Shown piece by piece: positions 8,093-17,885 of a DNA stretch of 64,000 nt; positions within the stretch are counted from its first letter, which is position 1; every line of letters begins with the position of its first letter. Below the pieces are notes generated by a model, which was not told the origin of the DNA, did not search any database, and saw only the letters and a program-made list of their open reading frames with translations. Source of the stretch: Pontibacter beigongshangensis (GTDB taxonomy: Bacteria; Bacteroidota; Bacteroidia; Cytophagales; Hymenobacteraceae); the NCBI RefSeq assembly GCF_014332515.1, contig NZ_VFSD01000025.1:45448-109447 (forward strand), given 5' to 3'. The position numbers were made by a program, and so were the translations under genes.

Positions 8093-8839
8093 ATGCGCAA
8101 GTCAGCCGGTTTTTACTTTTACCACTCCCTCAACGATTTTTTGCCTGCCTCCGGAAAAGGGTAGCCGGTTGCCTACGGCTTTAGCGGAACGCCAGCTGTG
8201 AAAGACGCCATAGAGGCCATCGGAATTCCGCATCCGGAAGTAGATGTGATTCTGGTGCCTGAAGCCCCGGTGGGTTTCAGGCATCCCCTGCAGGCCGGCG
8301 ATATAGTGAAGGTTTACCCTGCCAATACCAGCACCCAGTGGCCCGAAAACTACTCGCTCCAGGCTGGGTTGCCTGTTTCTGATAAATTTATTCTGGATGT
8401 GCATGTGGGCAGGCTGGCCAGGGCCTTGCGTTTGCTCGGGTTTGATAGCCGCTACCAGAACGATTATGCCGACACCTCCATCGCACAACTTGCGCTCAAG
8501 GAAAACCGGATAGTGCTCACTCGCGATATCGGCCTGTTAAAGCACAGGAGCATACACCGGGGCTACTGGCTGCGTTCACAGCACCTGCAGGAGCAACTGG
8601 CAGAGGTCATCGCCTACTTCCGGCTCGGGCCCAGGTTTGAAACATTTAGCCGGTGCCTGGCCTGCAAAGGGCAGATTGTGCCTGTGCCGAAAGCAGAAGT
8701 GGTGGACCAACTTCCTCCAAAAACCAGGCGCTATTTCAATGAGTTCTACAGGTGCCCCTCCTGCCGAAGAGTTTACTGGAAAGGTTCTCATTATGAACGC
8801 ATGCAGGAGTTCCTGCAAAGGCTAGGGCAGCAGGAGTAG
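8093..8839 (+). pseudogene. Mut7-C RNase domain protein with ubiquitin-like N-terminus, interrupted by in-frame TAG
   Basis: From ATG 8093 the frame reads FYFYHSLNDFLPASGKG, stops at TAG 8162-8164 (codon 24), then continues PVAYGFSGTPAVKDAIEAIG and IPHPEVDVILV, a single ubiquitin-like Mut7-C N-terminal domain. The PIN-like Mut7-C RNase domain follows (LDVHVGRLARALRLLGFD, then IVLTRDIGLLKHR), with a zinc ribbon: CLACKG and YRCPSCRRVYWKGSH. The reconstructed length of about 248 residues fits the family. The interrupted codon falls where homologues usually carry a polar residue, so CAG to TAG is a plausible origin. A restart at GTG 8198 would remove part of the ubiquitin-like fold but leave the RNase domain whole. 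Confidence 0.75.
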
Positions 8840-8875
8840 CAGCGCCTCCGGAGGTGCTTTTTGATTAGAATAATT
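8838..8875 (-). repeat. Dispersed bipartite repeat, reverse copy; left arm of an inverted pair
   Basis: AGCAGCGCCTCCGGAGG, then TGCTTTTTGATTAGAATAAT. It begins within the TAG stop of the Mut7-C gene. It pairs with the forward copy at 9100-9150. Confidence 0.85.
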
Positions 8876-9158
8876 CGGCCGTATATCTTAGTGCTACATA
8901 AAGGATTAAATGTCAGTAGTGGCGTCTACCCTAGCCAACCAAAAATGAGGTTTTCGAATGGAGGGTTAAAAAAAAGCCAGGAAAGCCGAACTTTGTGTTG
9001 ACCAAACCTAAGAATTCGCAAGGCTTAAGTTCCGCCTTGCTATTGCATCCTCTAAATTTAAAATCAACTATTTAAACATTAAGCCTTTAAACAACCAGCA
9101 ATTATTCTAATCAAAAAGGTCCTCCGGAGGTTTTTGACGCCGCTGCTGCTGAGAAGAG
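8840..9158. other. Gap of 319 bases: element bounded by two facing repeat copies
   Basis: The whole space between the convergent Mut7-C-like gene and malQ is occupied by a unit (8838-9150) whose ends are inverted copies of the dispersed repeat. The interior of about 225 bases is AT-rich, has no convincing reading frame, and holds a small hairpin GCAAGG...CCTTGC at about 9018-9040. It could act as a bidirectional terminator or be a MITE-like insertion. Confidence 0.55.
9100..9150 (+). repeat. Dispersed bipartite repeat, forward copy; right arm of an inverted pair
   Basis: AATTATTCTAATCAAAAAGG, then TCCTCCGGAGG, then a GCCGCTGCTGCTG tail. It ends 8 bases from the malQ stop codon. One of the best-conserved copies. 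Confidence 0.85.
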
Positions 9159-10670
9159 TTAGCGGTTGTAGAGCCACATCAGCTTTTGCAGCTTTTGTGC
9201 CTGGTGCCAGTCGAACAGGCCGGGCTTCAGGCGCCACTCCCAGTTATGGTCGGTGGTGGAGGGTTTGTTCATGGTTGCTTCGGCGCCGAGGCCCAGCACA
9301 TCCTGAAGTGGCAGCACGGCCAGTTGTGCCACCGAACCGTAAGCCAGCCTGCCCATTACCTCATGCACGTTGTCGGCAGTGAGGTGGGTGTTGGTGTAGT
9401 GGCCCAGGCGGCTCTTGTCGTCGTAGCTGGCCTGGGTCTCGAACCAGCCCCGCATGGTGTAGTTGTCGTGGGTGCCGGTGTAAATGATGGAGTTCTTGAT
9501 GTGGTTGTGCGGCGTGTAGGCATTGCGCGGCATATCGTCGCCAAAGGCAAAGATCAGCAGGCGCATGCCCGGCAGGTCGAACTGCTGCATCAGGTCCCGC
9601 ACAGGCTCATCTATCTCTCCCAGATCCTCGGCTATAATCGGCATCTCCGGATGCTTGATTTTGACGATGGAAAGTATTTTTGCCCCTGGTGAACTTACCC
9701 ATTTACCGTTGATAGCGGTTCTTTCTGAGGCAGGCACCTCCCAGTAGGCCGAGAAAGCCCTGAAGTGGTCGAGGCGCAGCAGGTCGAACAAACGCAGGTT
9801 GTGGCTGATGCGCCTCACCCACCAGTCGAAGTTCTGCTTTTCCAGCGCCTCCCAGTCAAAAACCGGCGTTCCCCAAAGTTGCCCCGTCTCACTGAAATAG
9901 TCGGGTGGCACCCCAGACGAAGCCACCGGCTGACCTGTGCCGTCAAGCTTAAAGTAATGTGGGTGCGACCAGATATCCGCACTGTCGTGGCTCACATAAA
10001 AGGGCATGTCTCCGATCAGGTAAATCTGCTGTTTGTTGCAATACTTTTTCAGGTTTTCCCATTGCCTATAAAACAGGAACTGCAGAAACTGCTCCCGCTC
10101 TATCTCCATGGCTAACTCGTGTGCCAGCTCCAGCATGGGTCTTTCCTGCCGGTACTTGATCTCATCGGCCCAGTCGACCCAGCTTTTGTGCTCAAAGTGA
10201 TTCTTAAAGGCCACATACTGCCCATAGTCTTCAATCCATTCGCTATGTTCCCGGATAAATGCCGCAAACTGGGTCCTGAGCTCAGTGGAAGGTTGCGTTC
10301 TGAAGTTCTCATAAGCCTGTAGGCAGATACGGTGTTTTAACCGCGTGACCTCTTCGTACATCACCTTATCGTCGCGAAACGAGAAGTCTGTGTGCTCCAG
10401 GTCGTGGTGGTGTAGCAGGCCGTCTTCCAGGAGCAGCTGCGGGCTGAGCAGCAGCGGGTTGCCTGCAAAGGCGGAGTGGCTGCTGTAGGGCGAGTTGCCG
10501 GAGCCCGTCTCGGTTGGGTTCAGTGGCAGAATTTGCCAGTAGCGCTGCCCAGCCTCGGCCAGTAAATCTGCAAATTTGTAAGCCTCCGGTCCCAGGTCGC
10601 CGATACCATAGGGCGAGGGGAGGGAGGTAATATGAAGCAGAATGCCGCTGCTGCGTTTTTTTATGATCAT
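9159..10670 (-). CDS. malQ: 4-alpha-glucanotransferase (amylomaltase)
   Basis: A 503-residue GH77 enzyme of usual bacterial length. It starts with SSGILLHITSLPSPYGIGDL, the hallmark of MalQ, then GQRYWQILPLNPT. The catalytic nucleophile lies in LLRLDHFRAFSAYWEVP (near residue 300) and the acid/base in IIAEDLGEI (near 345); HDNYTMRGW is the conserved His-Asp site. It transfers glucan segments between maltodextrins and releases glucose in the cytosol. Its ATG overlaps the treY stop by 4 bases, so it is translationally coupled as the last gene of the minus-strand treZ, GH57, treY, malQ operon. Confidence 0.95.
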   Translation of the reverse strand: MIIKKRSSGILLHITSLPSPYGIGDLGPEAYKFADLLAEAGQRYWQILPLNPTETGSGNSPYSSHSAFAGNPLLLSPQLLLEDGLLHHHDLEHTDFSFRDDKVMYEEVTRLKHRICLQAYENFRTQPSTELRTQFAAFIREHSEWIEDYGQYVAFKNHFEHKSWVDWADEIKYRQERPMLELAHELAMEIEREQFLQFLFYRQWENLKKYCNKQQIYLIGDMPFYVSHDSADIWSHPHYFKLDGTGQPVASSGVPPDYFSETGQLWGTPVFDWEALEKQNFDWWVRRISHNLRLFDLLRLDHFRAFSAYWEVPASERTAINGKWVSSPGAKILSIVKIKHPEMPIIAEDLGEIDEPVRDLMQQFDLPGMRLLIFAFGDDMPRNAYTPHNHIKNSIIYTGTHDNYTMRGWFETQASYDDKSRLGHYTNTHLTADNVHEVMGRLAYGSVAQLAVLPLQDVLGLGAEATMNKPSTTDHNWEWRLKPGLFDWHQAQKLQKLMWLYNR

Positions 10671-13393
10671 GATGCTGTTGCTGTTAAAAGTGCCACCGGA
10701 AATTTATCTAATAGGACGGCTACAGGTATTTCCTGCTGCAAGGTCAGGTGCTCCTGGCTAAAAATCTGCTGCCACTCAAGGGGGGCATCGGGCGGTAACA
10801 CTAAGGTGGTATCCTCCCACACCTGCCCCAGTGGCAGTTGCTCCTTCGTGATAACCGGTACCAGCAGGCGAGGCACCACCACGATGCACCACTGGCCTTC
10901 GTGCCTGCGTGCGAAGGCCAGCACATGGGTTTTGTGTTTGCCGGTTACGTTCAGGGGCTGGTAGTCGCCAAAACTGAAGAGGTCGTGCAGGTCGCGGCGC
11001 ACATTCAGGGCTTTGTAGAGCAGGTAGAGCTTCACGCGGGCATTGGCGGGGTTTGCCAGCAGGTCTGCCAGCAGGCCGTCGCTGTTCTGCTGCTCCTGCG
11101 CTTTCATTTCCTGCAGGTACTGCTGTCGCTGCTCATAATCTACCGGGCGTCGGTTATCAGGGTCCACCAGACTAAAGTCCCACAGTTCGCAGCCCTGGTA
11201 AATATCCGGTACGCCGGGGCAGGTTATTTTTAGGAGTGTCTGGCATAGCGAATAGATCCAGCCGTAGTGCGCCAGCTTCAGGAAGAACGGACGGAAAGCC
11301 TGCATAAAGTTTTCGTCTTTCAGCAGCAGGTGCTCCACCAGCTCCTTCACCGCCTCTTCGTACTCCTCGTTCGGCTCCGACCAGTTGGTGTTCACCTTGG
11401 CCTCTCTGAAGGCCTTGATCAGGTACTCCTGCACCCGCTCCACCGTGCTCTCGTCCACGGCGCCGTCTACGGGCAGCACACCCAGCAGGGTCTGGAGCAG
11501 AAAGTAAATATCGTTGCGCTTCGGATAGCCTTTTTTAATGTGTTGCTGGATCATCTCCAGCCATACCTGCACCTGCCCCTCCCATTCGTCTGGCAATTCG
11601 CTTAATACATTCAGGCGCATGCGTGCCCCTTCGCCTCGTTTGGTATCGTGGGTGGCGGTGGCATTGAGAGAGTGCGGGTAGCTTTTGAGCTTGTACTTCA
11701 TGAGCTTGTGAAACTCGTTGGGCCTGATGTTGAACACATCCGGGCTATTGCCTACTTCATTCAGCGAGATAATGCGGTTGTAGTTGTAGAAGGTGGTGTC
11801 TTCTACTCCTTTGGCGGCCAGCGGCCCCGTGTACTGCTGGCTGCGCATCACAAAATAGAGTTTATGCTTCAGTACGTCTTCTGGCTCCTGCTCATCGGGC
11901 TGGAACAGGGTACGCAGGTGGCGCAGCTGTGGCTCGGTATCGGGAGCACGGTGCAGTGCCTCTGCAAAGGCCTTGTCTATCACCTCTATTGCCAGCTCTG
12001 ATAAAGGAAAGGCGCGGGCGTAGATACGATATACAGGAAAAGAAGCTAGCAACACCCCAAGCGCGTTTCGCCATTGAGCCTCCTCAAAATCACTGGTAAG
12101 CAGTTGGTGCTGCTGCAGGTAGCGCAGCAGGTTTTCGAGTTCGCCGGGCATTTGGTTTTTCAGGATGAACATCTTCTTCTCAAACACCAGCTTTTCGTAG
12201 TCGGTGGCGGCGCTCGGCACCAGGCGGCTGTAGAGCGAGGTCAGCTTTTTCTCTCCGGTAGGGTCGGTGAACAGGTTGCTGATCCAGGCCAGAAAGTCGT
12301 AGCCGCTGTTGCCCTGTATAGGCCAGTCTTCCGGCAGGTTCTCATGGCCTTCCAGTATTTTCTCCACTACCAGGTACACGTCGTCGCCTGCCAGTTCTCG
12401 GAGCCGCTCCAGGTAGGTGTCCGGGTCAAAGAGGCCGTCCACATGGTCTACCCGCAGCCCCTGCACCAGGTTCATGTCGTGGAGGCGCCTGATAAACTCG
12501 TGGTATTTATCGAACACCTCCTGCTGCTCCATGCGCAGGCAGATCAGGTCGTTTACCGTAAAAAAGCGGCGGTAGTTTATCCGCTGCTCCGTTGCCTGCC
12601 AGTGGCAGAGCGTGTAGAACTGTTGCTGCAGCAGCTCTTGAAATGCCTCTGGACTGTCGTTAATTATTCCAATGATTTTGTCCCTCGACAGCCTCAGTGG
12701 CTCGTGCTGCTCTATGGTCTGGTGCAGGTCCAACAGCACCTGTTGCCAGAGAGCCATGTCTATCTTGTCGGAGCTGCTAATCTGCTGCAGGTGCTCCAGT
12801 TTATGGTTCAGCCCCGCTGTTTCGGCGGCAGAGCCTGCTTCTGCTGCTATCTGTTGTAGCAGGGGCTCATAAACCGACAGGCTGGCCGGGTAGCAGGAGT
12901 CGAAGTAGTTTATGCCAAATCCACTCTCGCTGAACGACAGTTTCAACTGCTGCTCCTTCAGCACGCTTTCCAGGGTATCTCCCAGAAAGGGCACCATCAG
13001 CTTCCCGTCAAAATCAGGGTGTGCAAAGTCTACGTCGAAAAAGTTGATGTAGTAGGATTTCTGCCCTTTCTCCAGCACATCCATCAGCCACTTGTTTTCC
13101 GGGTGGTAGGCCATATGGTTCGGCACGATATCCTGTAGCCAGCCCATGCCACGTTTCTGCAGTTCCTTTGCTATGTCTTCAAATTCCTCCAAAGTACCAA
13201 TCTTCGACCCTATTTGCTCTGCCTCTGCTACATCGTAGCCATGCTCACTCCCTGTTTTCGCCTTGAAAAAGGGGGCTGCATACAACGTGCTGATGCCGAG
13301 TTCGTGAAGGTAAGGGATAGTTGTGCGCACATCCTTCAGGGTGAAGGAGGGCGATACCTGTAGCCGGTAAGTGGCCGTAGGAATATAAACCAT
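10667..13393 (-). CDS. treY: Malto-oligosyltrehalose synthase
   Basis: A 908-residue GH13 enzyme. It begins PTATYRLQVSPSFTLKD, with the TreY marker IPYLHELGISTLYAAPFFKA. Catalytic blocks are GLRVDHVDGLFDP (Asp near residue 320) and VVEKILEGHENLP (Glu near 347), then LNATATHDTKRGEGARMRLN. It converts the reducing end of a maltodextrin into an alpha,alpha-1,1 linkage, giving maltooligosyltrehalose for TreZ. It is separated from the GH57 gene by 6 bases and overlaps malQ by 4. The TreYZ pair is the route from stored glucan to trehalose. Confidence 0.95.
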   Translation of the reverse strand: MVYIPTATYRLQVSPSFTLKDVRTTIPYLHELGISTLYAAPFFKAKTGSEHGYDVAEAEQIGSKIGTLEEFEDIAKELQKRGMGWLQDIVPNHMAYHPENKWLMDVLEKGQKSYYINFFDVDFAHPDFDGKLMVPFLGDTLESVLKEQQLKLSFSESGFGINYFDSCYPASLSVYEPLLQQIAAEAGSAAETAGLNHKLEHLQQISSSDKIDMALWQQVLLDLHQTIEQHEPLRLSRDKIIGIINDSPEAFQELLQQQFYTLCHWQATEQRINYRRFFTVNDLICLRMEQQEVFDKYHEFIRRLHDMNLVQGLRVDHVDGLFDPDTYLERLRELAGDDVYLVVEKILEGHENLPEDWPIQGNSGYDFLAWISNLFTDPTGEKKLTSLYSRLVPSAATDYEKLVFEKKMFILKNQMPGELENLLRYLQQHQLLTSDFEEAQWRNALGVLLASFPVYRIYARAFPLSELAIEVIDKAFAEALHRAPDTEPQLRHLRTLFQPDEQEPEDVLKHKLYFVMRSQQYTGPLAAKGVEDTTFYNYNRIISLNEVGNSPDVFNIRPNEFHKLMKYKLKSYPHSLNATATHDTKRGEGARMRLNVLSELPDEWEGQVQVWLEMIQQHIKKGYPKRNDIYFLLQTLLGVLPVDGAVDESTVERVQEYLIKAFREAKVNTNWSEPNEEYEEAVKELVEHLLLKDENFMQAFRPFFLKLAHYGWIYSLCQTLLKITCPGVPDIYQGCELWDFSLVDPDNRRPVDYEQRQQYLQEMKAQEQQNSDGLLADLLANPANARVKLYLLYKALNVRRDLHDLFSFGDYQPLNVTGKHKTHVLAFARRHEGQWCIVVVPRLLVPVITKEQLPLGQVWEDTTLVLPPDAPLEWQQIFSQEHLTLQQEIPVAVLLDKFPVALLTATAS

Positions 13394-13399
13394 ATATGT

Positions 13400-15826
13400 T
13401 TAGGCTTTTAAATTCAGACTGTGATACAACTTGTCAAATTTCCGGCACCATTCAGCAGCTCCTTCATCACCTTTGTTGCTCCAATGTTTATAGTCTTCAT
13501 AAATCTCTTTCCGCATGATAAAAGCAATGTTCTGCGCGTGCCAGTACTCCGGCTCAACGGGCGAGTTGCGGAAAAGGTTAATCAGATTTATGATCAGGTC
13601 CATCAGATCAATATTGTCAGGGTACTGCCCCAATTGTTGCATCAGACCCTGCACGCGTTTGGCAAGGTCAAAGTTAAGGGGCGTCGCATTCAGCTTTACG
13701 TTCATGCGCTCCGCCTCATTAAGTAATTTCTTTACTTCCTGCGGGTTTATCTCGTCTTTGGCAATCTCGGTCTGCAGCCTGTTGTTCACAATATATTCTA
13801 CGGTAGTGAGCAGTGGGCGGGGGAGAGGCATGCCTAAGCGGCGCATGGCCTGCATTAGCGGGTAATTGTTGTTATAAACGTTCAGGAAGTCGTTTTCGAT
13901 GTTATCCATGGTCTGCTCCAGCACCTGGTCCAGGATCTTTTTCTGGTCGTCTTTAAAGAGGTGCCAGAAAGAGTAGTAATGAGACTCAAAATGTTTGTCC
14001 AGCAGCATGATCACTTCGCTCACATTGCCTCTGTTAAAGGCTGTGCTAAGCTCGTGGTGCATGGTCTGAAACGTTTCCTCGTCAACAAACTTCCTTACGC
14101 CACCAAACAGCTGATGATCGCCCATGTGCAGGACGGCAAAGGTAAACACATCTTCACTCCAGGTAATGTTCGAGTGGATTTTAGCCTGCCCGGTAGCCAG
14201 CTTAAGCCGGCCAGCTTCCAGCAGGTCATAGTTTTTCGAGGTGGCTCTGTAGCTGTAGAGGTTCAGGTTCTCAGGCTTGTCCGCAAAAAGTGAGGCTACT
14301 GCGTAGTGCGCCCCTACCCGCAGCAGGTTAATGATGGTTGGTTTTACATGCCTGTTGTATACATCGGCAGCATTTCCCTGCTCCGGAATGTTGCTTTTTG
14401 CCTTGCTTAAAAGTTCTAAAAAATGAATTCTGTAGTCCTGTCCGGTGATGCTGTAGGCCAGCTGTAAGGCTCTGGCGGCATAATAGATGTCCTGCACCGT
14501 TTCTATGCCTGTCACCTCATCAAAGAACCAGCCACAGCTCGTGTACATGAGCATGGTGTGGTACTGCATTTCCAGCAGCCGCAGAAACCTGGATTTTTCT
14601 TCTCTATTCAGTTCATACGTGGTGTGGGAGGAGATAAATTTGTTCACGTTTTCCTCAGACCGGTCCATGATCACCTGGATATAGTCGTTCCGGGTTTGCC
14701 AGGGGTCTGCCTTCAGCTTTTTCATCTCATTTTCGAAGACAGGTGCCAGCTGGTCGCGCAGCCAGTCGAAGGCATTGCGCAGCGGGCCCCGCCATTCCTG
14801 GTTCCAGTGGCCGTTGCCGCCGGTATTGCAGCCGCAGTTGCTTCTCCAGCGCTCCACACCGTGGGCACAGCTCCAGGAGGTGTCTTCCGTTATTTTGGCT
14901 TCGTACTCAGGTGGGTGCTTCTGCAGAAACTCTCCATATACCGTCAGGGTTACATCGTGCGCGTTCTCGATGTTGGTAATAGCATACGAAAGGGCCATTT
15001 CGCCAAAACGGTGATGGTGGCCATAGGTCTCGCCATCAGTGGCAATATGCATCATCTGTGGCTCTTTGCTCTGCGGGTCCAGGGTGCTTCGCAGCCGGTG
15101 CGCAAAGCGCTCGCCACTGTTTAGCAAGCCTTCAAAAGCAATACCCTGCGACACCGGGCCATCATAAAAGAACAGCGCAATGCTTCTGCCGGAGGGCAGG
15201 TTGCAGCGGTAGGCCCGGCGCGGATCTATTTTTGCGCCGATGGCATCATGCCATTCCTTCTCCCCGATTTTCCGGAACTTGTTGGCCTGGTACGGCGACA
15301 GAATTGTGAATTTAATGCCGTGCTCAGCCAGTACTTCCAGTGTCTCGGTATTGGCAGCTGTTTCGCCCAGCCACATGCCCTCTGGGTCGCGGCCGAAGCG
15401 CTGTTCAAAATCATGCTTGCCCCAGATAACCTGCGTGTGCTTATCGCGGGTGTTGGCCAGGGGCATAATCATGTGGTTGTATACCTGCGCCAGCGCGGAG
15501 CCGTGGCCGGAGAATCGTTCACAGCTTTCTTTGTCGGCATCCAGAATGGCCTGGTAAGTGTCGGGGTCCTTTTTTTGCATCCACTCCAGCAGGGTGGGGC
15601 CAAAGTTAAAGCTGATGCGGGAGTAGTTGTTCTTGATGTCGGCTATCGTGCCCCCCTCTCCTAAAATGCGGGAGGCAGAGTTGCGGGCATAGCATTCGTT
15701 GGAGATGCGCTCGTTCCAGTCGTGGAAGGGACTGGCAGACTCCTGAATTTCAACTTCGTTTAACCAAGGGTTCTCACGGGGCGGCTGGTAAAAGTGCCCG
15801 TGTATACAGATGTATTTATCGCTCAT
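13400..15826 (-). CDS. GH57 family glycoside hydrolase with DUF3536
   Basis: An 808-residue protein. It starts YICIHGHFYQPPRENPWL, the conserved region 1 of GH57. The probable nucleophile is E155 in DPEGMWLGETAAN; other blocks are HIATDGETYGHHHRFGE and CAHGVERWRSNCGC. The C-terminal half is the DUF3536 region. This subfamily sits in trehalose/glycogen clusters and is thought to act on alpha-glucans; exact activity is unknown. It lies 2 bases downstream of treZ and 6 bases upstream of treY, so it very likely belongs to the glucan-to-trehalose operon, perhaps trimming or debranching glucan for TreY. Confidence 0.88.
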   Translation of the reverse strand: MSDKYICIHGHFYQPPRENPWLNEVEIQESASPFHDWNERISNECYARNSASRILGEGGTIADIKNNYSRISFNFGPTLLEWMQKKDPDTYQAILDADKESCERFSGHGSALAQVYNHMIMPLANTRDKHTQVIWGKHDFEQRFGRDPEGMWLGETAANTETLEVLAEHGIKFTILSPYQANKFRKIGEKEWHDAIGAKIDPRRAYRCNLPSGRSIALFFYDGPVSQGIAFEGLLNSGERFAHRLRSTLDPQSKEPQMMHIATDGETYGHHHRFGEMALSYAITNIENAHDVTLTVYGEFLQKHPPEYEAKITEDTSWSCAHGVERWRSNCGCNTGGNGHWNQEWRGPLRNAFDWLRDQLAPVFENEMKKLKADPWQTRNDYIQVIMDRSEENVNKFISSHTTYELNREEKSRFLRLLEMQYHTMLMYTSCGWFFDEVTGIETVQDIYYAARALQLAYSITGQDYRIHFLELLSKAKSNIPEQGNAADVYNRHVKPTIINLLRVGAHYAVASLFADKPENLNLYSYRATSKNYDLLEAGRLKLATGQAKIHSNITWSEDVFTFAVLHMGDHQLFGGVRKFVDEETFQTMHHELSTAFNRGNVSEVIMLLDKHFESHYYSFWHLFKDDQKKILDQVLEQTMDNIENDFLNVYNNNYPLMQAMRRLGMPLPRPLLTTVEYIVNNRLQTEIAKDEINPQEVKKLLNEAERMNVKLNATPLNFDLAKRVQGLMQQLGQYPDNIDLMDLIINLINLFRNSPVEPEYWHAQNIAFIMRKEIYEDYKHWSNKGDEGAAEWCRKFDKLYHSLNLKA

Positions 15827-15828
15827 AT

Positions 15829-17673
15829 TTATTGTTTCTTACTTTGTAAAGTAAGCAGAGATTCTGGCTGTAGCAAAAAAGAGTTGTTTTGATTTTCGGC
15901 GGCGCCAGTGTCAGCACCCGGTCCGCCCCACTTTTCTTCAGCTGAGTTCAGCAGCATATCCCAGCTTTTGCCTGCCTCCAGAGGCAATGTTACCCTTTGT
16001 GGCTGATCGCTGAAATTGAACAGGCAGTATACATACGGCATTTTACCGGTGTGGATCAGGTGCAGCACCTGGGTGGTATCGTCGTAACTGGCAGAAAGGT
16101 TTTGTTTTTCCAGGTTGGAGAAAGCCGGAGCGGTTTTCCTGATCCCGATCAGGTTCTTGTAAAATTCCCGCAACTTCCGTTGCTGCTCGTTTTGGGTATA
16201 GCTATGCTGCAGTTTCGACTTCTGAAAAGTTTCCAGTGCCTGCGGGTCCGGAGCTTCGCCTTTCCAGGCAAAGGCCGAGAATTCCTCCCGGCGGCCTTTG
16301 CGCACCAGCTCCACCAGTTGCTCGTCAGTATGGCTTACAAAGTACAGGAAAGGGTTTGTCTCACCATATTCTTCTCCCATAAATAACATAGGTGTATAAG
16401 GCGACAGCAGAATAAGCCCTGCTACGAGTTTTAATTTCTCAAAAGAGACCAGTTGTGTCAGGCGCTCGCCCAGCATCCGGTTGCCGACCTGGTCGTGGTT
16501 CTGGGCGCACACCACAAACTGCTTGGCCGGGTTAGCAGAAGCATCGGTGCCAACAGTTCTTTTGCGATGTTCTGAATAAAGGCCATTGTAAATAAAGCCA
16601 CGTTCCAGTGCCTTTACCAGGTGCTCAGGCTTTCCGTAGTCTTCATAATATCCTTCCCGCTCCCCGGTTACGAGAGTATGCACGGCGTGGTGATAATCGT
16701 CCATCCATTGTGCCGCAAGCCCATAACCGCCTTTTGCAACCGGGTTTAGCAGGCGCACATTGTTCATGTCGCTTTCTGCAATCAGAAAGTACTCCCGGTT
16801 GTTTTGGTCGCCGAGTTGGTGTACATGCTCCTGCAGCTCCTGTAGAAAATGTTTTGGCCCCAGGTCGAGAATAGCGTGCACGGCATCCAGACGGAGCGCA
16901 TCTATATGGAAGTCGCGAAGCCACATGAGGGCGTTCTGCAGAAAGTAATTCCGGACATGGTCGGAGTGAGCGTCATCAAAGTTCAGCGCGGCTCCCCAAG
17001 GGGTGTTGTATTTTTGGGTAAAGTAGGGGCCAAAGTCGTTCAGGTAATTTCCTTCGGGCCCCATATGGTTATATACTACGTCCAGAATTACTGCAATGCC
17101 TTCTTTATGGCAGGCGTTCACCAAACTTTTCAGTCCATCAGGTCCGCCATAAGAATTTTGGGCGGCAAAGGGGTACACCCCGTCATAACCCCAGTTACGG
17201 GTGCCGGGGAACTGGGCCACCGGCATAAGCTCTATGGCTGTTATGCCAAGTTCTTTAAGCTCGGGCAATTTTTTTTCTACTCCTTTAAATGTTCCTTCCT
17301 CCGAAAAAGTGCCTACGTGTAGTTCATAAATTATATATTTCTCTAACGGAAGTACTTTCCAATCCTGGTCTTTCCATTCAAAATTTTTATGATCTATTAC
17401 TTCGGAGGCAGTATGTACAGTGTCTGGCTGCGAGTGCGAGGCAGGGTCGGGACGTTCCATCTTACCGTTGAGGCGATACACGTAAGTTGCTCCGGGGAGC
17501 ACGTTTTCCAAAGCGCCTGTCCAGTATCCAAACGACTCTCTCTGAAGGAGTAAGGTGGCATGGTGAGGCGATTTCAGGATAACTTCTACCTGCTCTGCCT
17601 CAGGCGCCCAAACCGTGAAGGAGGTGCCTTTTCCTGCTGTATAGGCTGATCCAATTGTTCTTATAATTCCCAT
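15829..17673 (-). CDS. treZ: Malto-oligosyltrehalose trehalohydrolase
   Basis: A 614-residue GH13 enzyme with an N-terminal CBM48/E-set domain (SFTVWAPEAEQVEVIL, residues about 15-100). The barrel has ELHVGTFSEEGTF, VILDVVYNHMGPEGNYL, the nucleophile in ALRLDAVHAILDLG (near residue 263), the acid/base in FLIAESDMNN (near 299) and CAQNHDQVGNR. The insertion YNHMGPEGNYLNDFGPYFT is typical of TreZ rather than GlgB. It hydrolyses maltooligosyltrehalose to trehalose and a shorter dextrin. First gene of the four-gene minus-strand operon, divergent from glgE across a 212-base intergenic region. Confidence 0.95.
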   Translation of the reverse strand: MGIIRTIGSAYTAGKGTSFTVWAPEAEQVEVILKSPHHATLLLQRESFGYWTGALENVLPGATYVYRLNGKMERPDPASHSQPDTVHTASEVIDHKNFEWKDQDWKVLPLEKYIIYELHVGTFSEEGTFKGVEKKLPELKELGITAIELMPVAQFPGTRNWGYDGVYPFAAQNSYGGPDGLKSLVNACHKEGIAVILDVVYNHMGPEGNYLNDFGPYFTQKYNTPWGAALNFDDAHSDHVRNYFLQNALMWLRDFHIDALRLDAVHAILDLGPKHFLQELQEHVHQLGDQNNREYFLIAESDMNNVRLLNPVAKGGYGLAAQWMDDYHHAVHTLVTGEREGYYEDYGKPEHLVKALERGFIYNGLYSEHRKRTVGTDASANPAKQFVVCAQNHDQVGNRMLGERLTQLVSFEKLKLVAGLILLSPYTPMLFMGEEYGETNPFLYFVSHTDEQLVELVRKGRREEFSAFAWKGEAPDPQALETFQKSKLQHSYTQNEQQRKLREFYKNLIGIRKTAPAFSNLEKQNLSASYDDTTQVLHLIHTGKMPYVYCLFNFSDQPQRVTLPLEAGKSWDMLLNSAEEKWGGPGADTGAAENQNNSFLLQPESLLTLQSKKQ

Positions 17674-17885
17674 CGGTTATTATATAATTTGTCACAGCGT
17701 GTATAAACTTGCAAATTCGTTAATAAGTTTTCCATTATTAAATGAATTAAGTAGTTAAACATCTTAAACTTAGATGAACCCGTAATAAGTACTGATTTGA
17801 TTTTTATTTCATTTGAATATTTGAATATTAGCTGAAACATAATTTATATTGTGAGGTAACTACAGTAAACTACTAAACACACTTA
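17674..17885. promoter_or_regulatory. Divergent promoter region between treZ and glgE operons
   Basis: A 212-base, strongly AT-rich intergenic region between head-to-head operons, so both promoters must lie here or just inside. No convincing TAnnTTTG -7 box with a correctly spaced -33 TTTG was found on either strand. The shared region suggests co-regulation of the trehalose-forming and glucan-forming arms. Confidence 0.5.

Noticed and set aside
2508..8164. Genome-wide reassignment of TAG as an explanation for the two interrupted genes
   Set aside because: TAG is the terminal stop of at least nine plus-strand genes in the window (for example 6925, 25589, 34610, 42925, 44006, 52721, 58369, 63977), so it functions as a normal stop.
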